Assembly (NCBI GenBank): GCA_039105265.1
Contig: JAPFFF010000003.1
Span: 5,208,001-5,272,000 of the forward strand
Source of the DNA: Tritrichomonas musculus
Lineage: Eukaryota; Parabasalia; Tritrichomonadida; Tritrichomonadidae
Direction of reading: 5' to 3'
Length of the DNA stretch: 64,000 nucleotides
Every line of letters begins with the position of its first letter. The first letter of the stretch is position 1. The position numbers were made by a program, and so were the translations under genes. Shown here piece after piece: positions 50,158-60,609 of the stretch. The notes under the pieces were generated by a model. It searched no databases. It was not told where the DNA came from and saw only the letters and a program-made list of their open reading frames with translations.

Positions 50158-50470
50158 TTTTGGGCATATCCCTGTTATAGTTACTATCAGTTGGGGTTAT
50201 CCATCTTAAGTTGCTTAGATGGTAGTCAGCCCTATTCCTATTGATATGGTCTACCTCTATTTTATGTTGTGGGTCATCATTAGGTATGAACTGTCTTGCT
50301 ATAAGTACATGTTTCAAGTAGTAGTTGCCATTTAGACATACTCGTATATACCCCTTTATATGTTTTGCATCTTTGCATATAAAATGATTACTCTTACGTC
50401 TTATAGTAAAGGGGTACCTATTCAGTATCTCATAGTCGTTAGTAAAGCCTTTGAGTGGCACAAATGACAT
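50135..50470 (-). CDS. NUMOD4-HNH homing-type endonuclease
   Basis: 111 aa. The N-terminus is a NUMOD4 DNA-binding module (VPLKGFTNDYEILNRYPFTI). The C-terminus is an HNH nuclease: EVDHINRNRADYHLSNLRW, with the His and Asn of the HNH signature. Such proteins cut DNA and spread themselves or their host element. A related piece occurs in the older Maverick at 24974. It lies just inside the right terminal repeat. Confidence 0.85.
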   Translation of the reverse strand: MSFVPLKGFTNDYEILNRYPFTIRRKSNHFICKDAKHIKGYIRVCLNGNYYLKHVLIARQFIPNDDPQHKIEVDHINRNRADYHLSNLRWITPTDSNYNRDMPKIINARAD

Positions 50471-50511
50471 TTACTCACTTTTTAAATGATTCATTTCATT
50501 TTTATTTTCGT

Positions 50512-50814
50512 ATGAACAAGTGGGGGAAAATCATTGTTGATAGAATTGATAATAATGAACCTCGTCATTATCCTCTTGATGACAAAGAAAGAAACATTAC
50601 CAAGTTCCCAAAGAAAAAAAAGCGAGTGGGCTTGTATAAAAACTATAAGGAACATCAAGAAGAAGAAGAAGAAGAAATGTTTATAGTGACAGAGTGTCAT
50701 TTTATTCCCTATGAATATAAAGAGATAGGTGTTCAAACTGAAGACCTTTGGGATGTAGGTGTTCAAACTAATGCTGAACTACCTCATATAGAAGAACTAC
50801 TTAGTAAAATCTAA
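50512..50814 (+). CDS. Small Maverick protein with two LC8-like motifs
   Basis: 100 aa from ATG 50512 (MNKWGKIIVDRIDNN). An in-frame ATG at 50464 would overlap the HNH gene start. It has a basic/acidic middle (KKKKRVGLYKNYKEH, EEEEEE), then YEYKEIGVQTEDLWDVGVQT: two G-V-Q-T motifs about ten residues apart. Tandem spacing of this kind is common in LC8-binding proteins. It is divergent from the HNH gene. Confidence 0.6.
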   Translation: MNKWGKIIVDRIDNNEPRHYPLDDKERNITKFPKKKKRVGLYKNYKEHQEEEEEEMFIVTECHFIPYEYKEIGVQTEDLWDVGVQTNAELPHIEELLSKI

Positions 50815-50837
50815 CTTCTTTTATTTTAATTTTTGTT

Positions 50838-51078
50838 GTAGTAGGTACGAGATTCTCGGGGCTGGTACCTGTGCCGTTTCATAGATGGGCGGTTGTGGGG
50901 TGGGGTACCTGTGCCGTTTCATTGATGGGGAGCAGTAGTGAGAACAAGAATATTTTTTTCTTTTCTTTTCTTTTTTTTTTTCTTTTTCTTTTCTTTTTCT
51001 TTTCTTTTTCTTTTATGACGAGTTCGTGTTGACGCGTGGGGTGCCAGCCCCAGCGGAAACCGACTCGTATATACTACT
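50838..51078 (-). repeat. Right terminal inverted repeat of the Maverick
   Basis: 241 bp, reverse complement of 25198-25434, with the same purine tract and the same pair of 26-bp direct repeats. The outer end is ctcgtatatactact. Confidence 0.95.
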
Positions 51079-51452
51079 TGATGATAAGACATTGAGTCAA
51101 CAAATGAAGAAATTGAAAGAAGAGACAAAAATAAAAATGTTCACTGATGAAACGTTTCATATTGATGAGTATATAATAGATGAATGTTGTAATGGTCGAA
51201 CATATAGATTGATTTATAACCCAATCAAAAATAATAAATGATTTTTTATTGATGCCTAAAATGACTGAAATTGATTTCACCAATTATAAACAAACACCTA
51301 TCATTAAATCTATGTCAAAATCAAAGTCTATTGAAAATCTACAATTGACAGAACATAAACCACAAGCTGAAACAAAGCGAGGAAGAAAAAGCAAATATGC
51401 TAATGATGAAGAGAGAAAGGAAGCAAGGAAGAAACAACAGAAAGATTTCTGA
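51079..51452 (+). mobile_element. Right-hand remnant of an older Maverick (broken)
   Basis: The flank directly outside the right terminal repeat is coding-like: an acidic/helical open stretch to 51241, then a 67-codon frame from 51249 (MTEIDFTNYKQTPIIKSMSK, KRGRKSKYANDEERKEARKK) clearly related to the bZIP-like gene at 40151-40429 but diverged. This is a broken piece of an older Maverick. Its far end was not found. Confidence 0.65.
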
Positions 51453-53960
51453 AATACAAAAAAGAAAAATCAAAAAAAGGGCTCAATCACGATTTTTTTA
51501 GTATCATTAATTATAATTTTCTTTTATATCATTTTAAAATTGAGAGTTGAAAATGTGAAATACCGAAAAAAGCATAAACTTTTGAAAAAGTTGTATAAAC
51601 TTATCAAAAAAAGTGATAAAGAATTTCACATTTTCAACTTTAAATTTTGATTTTTCAAGTTTTTTGATCGCAAAAATCTATTTAACATTTAATTTCTAAA
51701 ATCTCCATTGAGGTCTTTTTTTGAATTTTGTCTTTTACATTTTGATTGATATTAAATCAACATATAAAAATTGTATATTTTTATTAAAAATTATGCAATA
51801 TAATACATATGATCACAAAAAATCCAAATAAATTGGCTTTTATTTTTTATTTTCTTTATTTCTCTCACTTTATGTACGTTAATCATGAACGTTTAAAATT
51901 TTGAATACCATTTATATACTAAATTTAATTTCATAAGTCGGTAATATAGGTGAAATTTTACCATAACAGTTGAAAAATATTCAAAATTTTACTTTTATTT
52001 GAGTGTTTTATTATCTCAAAAAGTTGTACCTAGAGAATTAAAATATATTTTCTATTCGACTTATGATTCTTTTCCACCATGTAACTACAACACAGTAGAA
52101 CACAAATGCAGAAAGAAACAAGTGTTATAACAAATTAGTGAATTTTCATTCCAAAAGACAAATCAATATATATTATCTCAAAAATTTGTGTTGAAACACT
52201 TGCAAATGGATAATTCTATTGAATGTAAAATATTGTATTAGATAAACAAAAATAATATCCCGTATATGACGATTAATTGAAGAAATATCCCCGAATAAAT
52301 TAAATTTTCCTCGTAAACTTTTTGAATAAAAAAGATTATTTTTGAGAGTTATCAATAAACTCTATACAAAAATCATCACCACTTTCTCAATTTTTTCTGA
52401 GAAAATTTGAATGATTTGTTTATAAAATTATAATGATTAGTGGTGAAAATTTTTTTTTTTAAAAAAATCATAGTTCTCAAAATTTCTGAATATAAAAAAA
52501 AATATTATTATGAAAAAGTTGGAGTTTATTAATGAATATTTCTTTCCTTATCTATTATCCTATGAATCATTTAAATTTTTATTTTGTATTTTAATGTTCT
52601 CCAACATAATTAATGTTTATAATTGGATCAGTGTAATAATTGTGATCGATATGCATCATGCACATGATGAACATCGGGCCAATGGCCATTGAAACTTTCA
52701 TTGTGTGCCATATCTCTCAACTACAAAGAGAATTTTCGCTTAGTCGTTTTCTGAAAGAGAAGAGCTAGGAGCCATTTAACTCAATTTAAATTTTAAATTT
52801 TTTGAAAAAAAAAATATTGAAAAAAATTGTGAAAATTTATTCAATTTATAGTTTATTTTTTCTATAAATTTGAGAGAACGGTGAAGATTTTTGCAACAAG
52901 TTTAGTCGGTAAGAGTTTCAATGGTTTATGCGATGTCTTTTGAGAGAATAAATATCGAAAAAATTTAAATTGAATGAAAAAAGTTATATGAATAATAGAA
53001 AACTATTTCTGATTTTTGAAATGTAGTTTACAGCCTTAATAGAAAAAGAAATTAAAAAAATTAGTTGCTTTCCCCATCAAAAAGTGGCTGGATGAAAATT
53101 ATTCTTTAAGAAAAACCTATTACTCCACTATCATAAACCCTCATCAATAAACATTAGATTATCATATAATATCGCCAAGTTCTATATTATCTACTCCTTA
53201 TGACACAAACAGATCCAAATTTTTTAGGTGGTTGGAATCGAACAAATATAAAGAGACCGAGTTTATTCAATTCAAAAAATAAAAAATTTCTCATTACCTG
53301 TTACATGTTTTATTAAAATTATAGATTTTTTCTTTTTTATGACTGTTTATCATTTTTATTATATGGTTGGTAAAAAACAGAAATTATTCAATACCTGAAA
53401 AATCAAAAAATATTTTATTTTACCCTCTTTCTCAAAAATTCAATTTCTTATGTAAATACGTTAAACAGTATTTAAAAAGTTAAATCGGAAATTCAACACC
53501 TATGTTACAAATCTAAATAAATCTTACATATTTGCTTTTTTGATTTATTTTGATGACAAATGGATTTTTCAGAAAAGCTTATAGTCAATTTTTTAAAAGA
53601 AAAATGAATTCACTTCACTGTTTTGTTCTTATTGAGTCTTTTGCAAATATGGTTCTAAATAAGCAATTTAATCATTTTAATAAAATATTAATTTTAATAA
53701 TTTCAGTTTTGTCAAATTTTTCCATTTTTAATATTGAATCCAAAATGGACTATCATATCAAAATTGAAAAGAATATTTGAAATGCGTTTTTATTGAGAAA
53801 ACAGTATAAGATCATCATATTTTATGATAAAATATATATCATTTTTTTTATTTTAATTTATAATAAACAGAAAATGATCACATTAATATGTTATTCATCA
53901 ATATTTTTCATTAAAGAAATTTTTTTATTTTTCAATAAAATACAATTTACATAAAATTTT
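51453..53960. other. Intergenic, with one imperfect inverted repeat
   Basis: About 2.5 kb of AT-rich DNA. Arms agttgaaaatgtgaaat (51545-51561) and its reverse complement (51621-51640) form an inverted repeat about 100 bp across. Short ORFs such as 53550-53780 are low-complexity and unconvincing. The decamer tcaaaaagtt occurs at 52016 and, reversed, at 52316. No gene is supported. Confidence 0.5.
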
Positions 53961-56936
53961 ATGATTGCATGTTTCTTCGTTTTAGCTCTTTCTACAATAC
54001 CAAAACAATATCAGCAACTTGCCAATCAAGCCTTAAAAGACTCTCAAAAGAAAATTCCAAGAGAATTAAGAGAAGAAACGAAATATCCTGGTGAGTATGA
54101 AAGTTCCAATTATCATTTCAAACTATTAAAGACACTTACAAGCTCAAACACAAATGATATCAAAGGTTTTGCTACCGATGGATCTCATTGTGCTATTATC
54201 AAGCGCAAATATTTCAAACTCCAAAATAATTTCATATTTTTCGAGCCAAAATCGCAAACTTTTTATAAATTAGATCATGTTATTGCCTCAGAAAACAACG
54301 TTTTAATTTACAACTCCATTGAAACAAATATATTTAATATCATGACTAATTTCGAATTACGCTCCAATTTACGTTCACCACGCGGCATTAATAATCCCAA
54401 TACATTCCTTGACGTTCCAATCAAATGGGATCTCAAAACAAATCGCCCAGAATTAGAAAAATTCAATGATACGGAGATTGAAATTGGCTTTGGAACAAAA
54501 GCGAAAATTTCGATGGATACAATTCTCAGATTCAACAGTATTCTTGATGTTAAAATGGCCACATCGATTCAATTAGAATCTCTTATTGGCGGTGAACTTA
54601 TAATTCCAGACGATACAGAAAAAGAATTCTCTGATTATCAATTCTATGAGTTCTCAATTGAACTTCCAAATCTTAATTTATCGATGGACTTCATGGGCAT
54701 TCAAATCAGTCTTGTTTTCAACTTTAATTTTGATGTAGAAATGACAGACATGGTTGTTGAAATTCCTGTTGGATTTGACTTGTTTAAAGGATACAAAATG
54801 ATTGCTTCTAAATACTTTGAAATAAGCAAGTATTCAAAAGTAAATCCAGACTGGAAAATTGAACTGATTAGTTTACCTGAAATCAACACAATTAGTGATG
54901 TAGCTAAATCAGTGACAAGTTCATCATTTTCAGCAAAATTCCAAGTAAAACCTTATTTTACATTGGATGTTAATATTGCTTCAATTAACATGACTTTAGA
55001 AATTGGACTTGAAATCCCTTTTATTTTTGATTTTGCTTACAATACAGAAAAGTGCATGTTTCCTTATGTAACAGCAATGATAACTTTTCCATTTCAAATG
55101 TACTACCATTTTTCAGGACTGTCTCTTTCCTTTGAAATAGAATTCTTGGATATTTCTGATTCAATAGAAATCATTGAAGAATGCGGTGATGAAAAACTCC
55201 TCATTGTTGTAAGTTTTGGTCCATTTTGTATTGGTGGATCAGAAACATTCATGGAAGGAAGTGATTCATTCATTCAAGATGCTTCAAAAACAGCATATCA
55301 CATTACTACAACAAACTTTTATGAAACAAGAAGAGAAGGAATTGAACCTGTTAATAAACAAATCATTTTTTCAATAAGAGAAAACGGTGATTATTCGCCC
55401 ATAATTGAACAAAGGTTCCATCCTTACTCTTTTTATGACAAAAATCAATCAAATGACGTCATAATGATTGTTGAAGGAATTCCAGAAGAAGGCGTTTTAC
55501 AATGGAATTTGAACTACAAAGATTCATCTACTGGCTTTGGTTATATTGGAAACAGTTATGCAACTGTTAACTTCAGTGATTTAATCTTGGAAAACAATCA
55601 TACAAAAGAAATTTTGGTAAGTATTGTTAAAAATTTTGATGATCCAGAACAAGATATTACTTACTTCACAACTACTCTTGAAAAGTGTCAAACGATTCAG
55701 CCAGGAAAAGTTTTCATTCGTAAATGGAAATATGTAAGTTTTCTTCCATATCCTGAGAATAATGTGAAATATTCAATGATCTATTTCACACAAGAAGGGA
55801 AACTTTTTACCAATAAAGCTACCTTTTTATCAAGTAGTATGGCTAACTTGGACTTTGCACAGGTTGGCGATTATGTTGAAACTGATGAAAGTTATAATAT
55901 TCATCTTGATAATTTATACACAATTGTTGACAGTTTTACAGCTGATATTGATATTTATTTAAATTATGAATTTAATAATGAAACTAGAAAAGTTCATCTT
56001 GGTTCTTATTTTGTTCCAGAACTAGAAAACGCAACATATTATAGTGCTGAATTGATGGGCTTAGATGAAATCTCCTTTGATTGCTTGATTCCAAGATCAA
56101 TGAATGCAAATGTATCTGTAAGTGGAAAGATATACTACACAACAAGCAAAACACTTGTTGATATTGATGAACAAATTCTTTTTGAAAATGACGACATGTC
56201 TGAAAAAGAAATATATCTAACAGACGGCACAATAGGAGTTTTCAATGCACATAAAATAACTCCTTCAATTACAGCAGATTGTAGTGCACATGAGGAAGGC
56301 ATTACTCCTTCTCAAGAGATACTTGCGGAAACATTTGAAATAGTTGACATTAACATGAGTAATTCAATTTCAATTCATTTCCGTGAGAACGAAATGTTTA
56401 AACTTCTTAGAATATCAATTCCTGAGAGATTCTACAATACTTATTTGGGAATAATAACTCCACTTGGTAACATCTTCCGTTTCCTCTACAAAGAGAAAAG
56501 AACAACATATAATGATAACTTTTTCTTTTTCAATGTTTCATCAAATGAACACATTGATATTCCAATAAGAAGGAATGATAAAATCGACAATTCATACCGT
56601 TTTCAACTTGAATTCTTCAAACTTGGAAGTTCAGAACTTGTCATTCTTGACAATACTCAAGGATGGGACATTGAATTTGATGATGATGAAATCCAAAGAG
56701 CCTTTGTCATACCAACGTTTAAAGGTTCATCATCCATTCTTTTCAAAGGAATAAAAAATGGAAATAATCGAACAGATCATTTTATAAATCTTGACAGTAA
56801 AACGTGCCTATACTTCCTCAATTACACAAAGGAATTCATTGGCAATTGCACAATCTTTTTGTCATATTCATACATTTCGGATTCACAGCCATCGATTGCA
56901 ATTGATCTTTCATACATGGAGCCACTGTTTAGCTAA
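53961..56936 (+). CDS. Secreted/surface protein, N-terminal 991 aa before an in-frame stop
   Basis: It starts with a short signal peptide (MIACFFVLALSTIP) followed by a predicted extracellular, beta-rich chain with many Asn-X-Ser/Thr sites. No catalytic motif. The frame ends at TAA 56934-56936 but stays open in the same frame immediately after it for 280 more codons, finishing with a membrane anchor. It is therefore most likely the main part of a single type I membrane surface protein of about 1270 aa. Trichomonads have large families of such proteins. Confidence 0.7.
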   Translation: MIACFFVLALSTIPKQYQQLANQALKDSQKKIPRELREETKYPGEYESSNYHFKLLKTLTSSNTNDIKGFATDGSHCAIIKRKYFKLQNNFIFFEPKSQTFYKLDHVIASENNVLIYNSIETNIFNIMTNFELRSNLRSPRGINNPNTFLDVPIKWDLKTNRPELEKFNDTEIEIGFGTKAKISMDTILRFNSILDVKMATSIQLESLIGGELIIPDDTEKEFSDYQFYEFSIELPNLNLSMDFMGIQISLVFNFNFDVEMTDMVVEIPVGFDLFKGYKMIASKYFEISKYSKVNPDWKIELISLPEINTISDVAKSVTSSSFSAKFQVKPYFTLDVNIASINMTLEIGLEIPFIFDFAYNTEKCMFPYVTAMITFPFQMYYHFSGLSLSFEIEFLDISDSIEIIEECGDEKLLIVVSFGPFCIGGSETFMEGSDSFIQDASKTAYHITTTNFYETRREGIEPVNKQIIFSIRENGDYSPIIEQRFHPYSFYDKNQSNDVIMIVEGIPEEGVLQWNLNYKDSSTGFGYIGNSYATVNFSDLILENNHTKEILVSIVKNFDDPEQDITYFTTTLEKCQTIQPGKVFIRKWKYVSFLPYPENNVKYSMIYFTQEGKLFTNKATFLSSSMANLDFAQVGDYVETDESYNIHLDNLYTIVDSFTADIDIYLNYEFNNETRKVHLGSYFVPELENATYYSAELMGLDEISFDCLIPRSMNANVSVSGKIYYTTSKTLVDIDEQILFENDDMSEKEIYLTDGTIGVFNAHKITPSITADCSAHEEGITPSQEILAETFEIVDINMSNSISIHFRENEMFKLLRISIPERFYNTYLGIITPLGNIFRFLYKEKRTTYNDNFFFFNVSSNEHIDIPIRRNDKIDNSYRFQLEFFKLGSSELVILDNTQGWDIEFDDDEIQRAFVIPTFKGSSSILFKGIKNGNNRTDHFINLDSKTCLYFLNYTKEFIGNCTIFLSYSYISDSQPSIAIDLSYMEPLFS

Positions 56937-57779
56937 TATGACAACTTTTCATTCACAATATATTGCAACAATGGAATCGAAGTCACGGCAACGATAGACA
57001 ATTACACAACAAAAGCTCCAATAACAAATGGGAAATCAAACATCATTCTCTCCAAAGTTGGCTTGGTTACATTCACTCCAATATGCAAAGATAAAACAGG
57101 AATAATGTGCCAAATAACTTATGACACACCTTCCGAAACAGGCTATCATTTCATTAGATATCCAAATAGAGATGGAATATCAATAACTGGTGCTGGTTTT
57201 TTGGCTGAAGTTATTCCCGTTGTTTCCAATCAATCTTTTGTTTATTACAAGACATTCAAAGGTGCAATTATGACATATCGTGAATATCCTCCCGATCCAG
57301 TCACTGTAAAAATGGTTGTTGATGACTTGGACTATATTCATGGTTACAATGATCCTCATCGAAGAATGTGCCTCGTTGATGTTGATAAGCCACATAATAA
57401 AATTCCATTTTCAAGAAAGTATTTCACTGAAAACATGCAGGATTTCATTGACTTGTTTGCAGTGAAAAAAGAAAATTTCGATATTTCTCATTTTGAAAAT
57501 GATGAGGATGGTTGCATCTTGTTTAATTACCAGAATATCGAATCTGATGATATTAAAGAACCTCCAAGAGAAGCTTGCGATTTGCCTACAACTGGAGAAA
57601 TATTGGTGGATACAACTAACCTTCAACCTAATTTCGTCGAAAAAAGCATCAAAAAGAAAAATAAAGCGAAAATTGCGGGTATTGCAGTAGGTTGCGTGCT
57701 AGGAGCTGTGGTTGTAGTATTGGCTATTATTTTCGTGGTTCATAAAATGAAAAGTGATGATATTGGGGTTCTTCCGTGA
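56937..57779 (+). pseudogene. C-terminal part of the same surface protein, with membrane anchor
   Basis: It continues the 53961 frame right after its TAA (YDNFSFTIYCNNGIEVTAT...) with no other stop until 57777-57779. It ends in a Lys-rich stretch and a transmembrane helix (IAGIAVGCVLGAVVVVLAII) then a short basic tail (HKMKSDD), the type I anchor layout of trichomonad surface proteins. It has no ATG near its start. Either the stop is a recent lesion or sequencing error, or it is read through. Confidence 0.65.
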
Positions 57780-59184
57780 AAAAATCATTGAGAAATTAAA
57801 GCAAAGATTCTAATCATATTACTTTTTTTTTTAAATTTTTTTTATATTAGAGCCCCGCGTGAAAAGCTTTTTTTTGGAGAAAAAAAAACTTTTTCAGATA
57901 TAAGTTTTTTATTTCCGAATAAGTCTGTTTTTCCGAATAAGTCTAAATTTCGGAAAAAATTATTTTAATTTAAATAAAATTACTTATTCAAGAAAACAAA
58001 TAAGCTTGTAAAATATACCCAAAATTAAAAAAAAGACCTGGTCTTGGTGATTCTTTCTGGTCTTTTGGCGATTTTAATAAATCTTTTAAAAAGTTATTTC
58101 TTATGAATTATTAAATAAAATGATTAAATGATATTTGATTAAATAATAATTCAATTTACGAATCAACATTCAATAAATTCAATGAATTTATTTAATTACT
58201 CGGCTATATATATTCATAAAAATATAAATACTATTAATATTTCAATGCATTATTTCAATGCATTATTTATTATTCGGCTATAGAGTTTTTCAGAATTTTC
58301 GGTTAGTTTTCAAATTTGAATGCTTCATTCAATTTTCTTTCAATTTTTTGAGGCAAACATGCAAGGTAGTCGTTTCTCGTGCACTAAAAAATTTCAAAGT
58401 TTCTTATTTCCAAAAAAATATTCTTATGGTCGCATATCATATGAATTTAGGATTCTTTATTCTACAATTTAAGACGAGGAATATAAACTCAAACGACATA
58501 AAGACGACCAGAGAGTGCCAATTGCATGAAAGCAGCTACCAAATAGATTCAAGGAAAAATATCGTTCAAAAATCAACAAAGAATACCTCAGAAACTTAGG
58601 ATTCATACCAAGTATTATATAAGTGTAGTGGTGAATTACTTTTCTGGAAAAATCCGAGCTAAACATACAAACAGAATTTCTTTATTTTTCAATATAAATA
58701 GTTAAAATGAAGCAAACAACTGCACAAGAAAGAAATGTGCTTTAAAACGTGGATCTGGAAGGAAAAGGTTGCATAATTCACAGGAGAAATTAGTTTAGAT
58801 TTTAATAAAAAAACCACTTTTTGAATTACCAAAAAAAGATTGATTTAAACCGTATTTTTTTCTGAGAATGTAAAATATTTTTCAAAAACAAAAAATTTGA
58901 AATTGAATAGTGAGATCAGGTATTGAATATAATTCCTATCAATCTTTTTTTGGAACACTATAATAATATTAATCATTTTTTCGAGTAAAATGCAAAGATA
59001 TAAAAATAAAGAATATTTGCAATAATACCCTCGAATCTCTACAAGTGAGAAAATTTTTGCACGTTTTTTTTGTTAACAAAAAATCCAAAAATTTTTAATA
59101 AGTTAACAATTTTTTAAAATGATAACTTAACATTATTTTAAATAATAATTTCCTAACAAGCCTATAAATAAATATGTTATATAC
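57780..59184. other. Intergenic, no gene seen
   Basis: AT-rich region downstream of the surface protein gene. ccgaataagtct is repeated twice near 57914-57945, and ttcaatgcatta twice near 58240-58265. No gene is supported. Confidence 0.5.
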
Positions 59185-59192
59185 ATCTCTAT

Positions 59193-59789
59193 TAGTGTTG
59201 TTAAAAGTTATAGACAAAAATACAACCGAAATACAACCGAAATACCAAAAACAGAGTTAGTCAAATCAAAATACCAAAAACAAAGCTAGTCAATTAAAGA
59301 TTAAAACGATTAAATAACATTTAAAAAGTTTCTATCATTGAAATTATGATAAGCAATTGAGAATAAATTTTTTATTTGATCAAAAGCTATTCTGAATTTT
59401 TGAGAATACCTAAGAAAATAAAAACATAACTTTTTGGTTGACAAAAATTAAAATAAACTCTATTTATCTTTATATTTATTAAATTTATTCTTTTAAATAT
59501 ATAATTAATTACTAAAAAAAATGTATTTTCACTTGTTTGCAAATATAAAAAGCAATAAATTTTACAAGAAAATTGAATAACCTTTTTTCACAATATTTTA
59601 ATTAATTTTATTTTGAAAATTTACTAAAAAATAATTAAGATTAGCTCAAAAAAATCAAAAAAGATTAATTCAAATTTGCTTTAAAAATGTTTTTATATGT
59701 TTAAATTGGTCTTTAAAGTCTATTTTAATTTTTTTTGATTTTGACAAAAGTCTGTTTGGAATTTTTGTATATAACTTTTAACAACACTA
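59193..59789. mobile_element. Non-autonomous hAT-like MITE, 597 bp
   Basis: Both ends begin tagtgttgttaaaagttata. The inverted repeat runs about 31 bp with two mismatches. An identical 8-bp duplication, atctctat, flanks it (59185-59192 and 59790-59797). The TAGTGTTG terminus and 8-bp duplication are classic for hAT elements. The interior has no transposase and carries a short direct repeat (gaaataccaaaaacagagtt type) near 59236-59290. Confidence 0.88.
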
Positions 59790-59797
59790 ATCTCTAT

Positions 59798-60609
59798 TAT
59801 ATATAAACAATAAATATATCAAATAAATAACAAAATTTCATCATTTTATTTTGGAGTTATATGCAAAAGTGTCAAGTTAGTCATTTTTGGCCAATATCAA
59901 AAAGAAATTTTACAAACCCAATTCCTTTCATTAAAGCTAATTTCTCGTTTGTTTGTTGATTAATCAGTTATATACTATTCGAAGTTTTATATGATCTCTT
60001 TCAGAATTCTTATATCCTAATTTTCAAATGTTCTATTCCGCTCAAACTCAATTTTTTTACTCAAAATGCTATTTTCAGAACTTATTACCTCATATTCTTT
60101 ACATCGCTTCCATTTATTACCTATTTTCCTACCTTTTTTTCACAGATATTTAAAAGACTACCATTTTAACTCATTTCGATTATATAAAGTGCTATTTTAA
60201 TTGTTCTCTACTTTTTTTTTTTACTTTTTACTATTCAACTTTTTTGTTTTTACGTGTTTAGCTCAGGTTAAATTTTATGTTATTGTTTCCTTCATTCATA
60301 GTAAATCACTGTCATCTATCCTAATATAACATTTATGTTAAATTTATATACCATATTAATTCTTAATGCTAATATGACACTATATTTATTAAATATTAAT
60401 TATTTATTAAGAAAATAACATTTTAAATCATTTTTTTTTTGTGAGTAAAATTTTCAAATTCTATCAAAAAGTTTTCATTATGAAATAATAAAACTTTGAT
60501 ATCTTAAAAAATCTTTCCAGATTTCGCTAAATATTGATAAATTACCATTTAAATATTCTAAGAATTATATTCGTTAAATAATTTTTTTTATTACCCCTGT
60601 ATAATATAA
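59798..60609. other. Intergenic, no gene seen
   Basis: AT- and pyrimidine-rich spacer between the MITE and the 3' end of the kinase gene. One tcaaaaagtt at 60464. Nothing else supported. Confidence 0.5.

Larger units (their letters stand above)
25198..51078. mobile_element. Maverick/Polinton element, 25.9 kb, looks whole
   Basis: The element is bounded by inverted repeats of about 240 bp starting agtagtatatacgag. It encodes the diagnostic Maverick set: protein-primed DNA polymerase B, retroviral-type integrase, FtsK/HerA-type packaging ATPase, Ulp1/adenain-like protease, double-jelly-roll capsid protein and minor-capsid candidates. About a dozen accessory genes are also present. All main reading frames are long and open, and the two terminal repeats differ at only a few sites, so it looks whole and young. 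At nearly 26 kb it is larger than the typical 15-20 kb of animal Polintons. It sits between pieces of an older Maverick without a matching 6-bp target duplication. Confidence 0.95.

Noticed and set aside
53225-53250. B-box-like ggaatcgaac suggesting a minus-strand tRNA
   Set aside because: The arms around it do not pair as a T-stem and no A-box or acceptor stem is visible upstream.
53550-53780. 76-codon ORF as a gene
   Set aside because: AT-driven composition, no domain, no neighbours of relevance.
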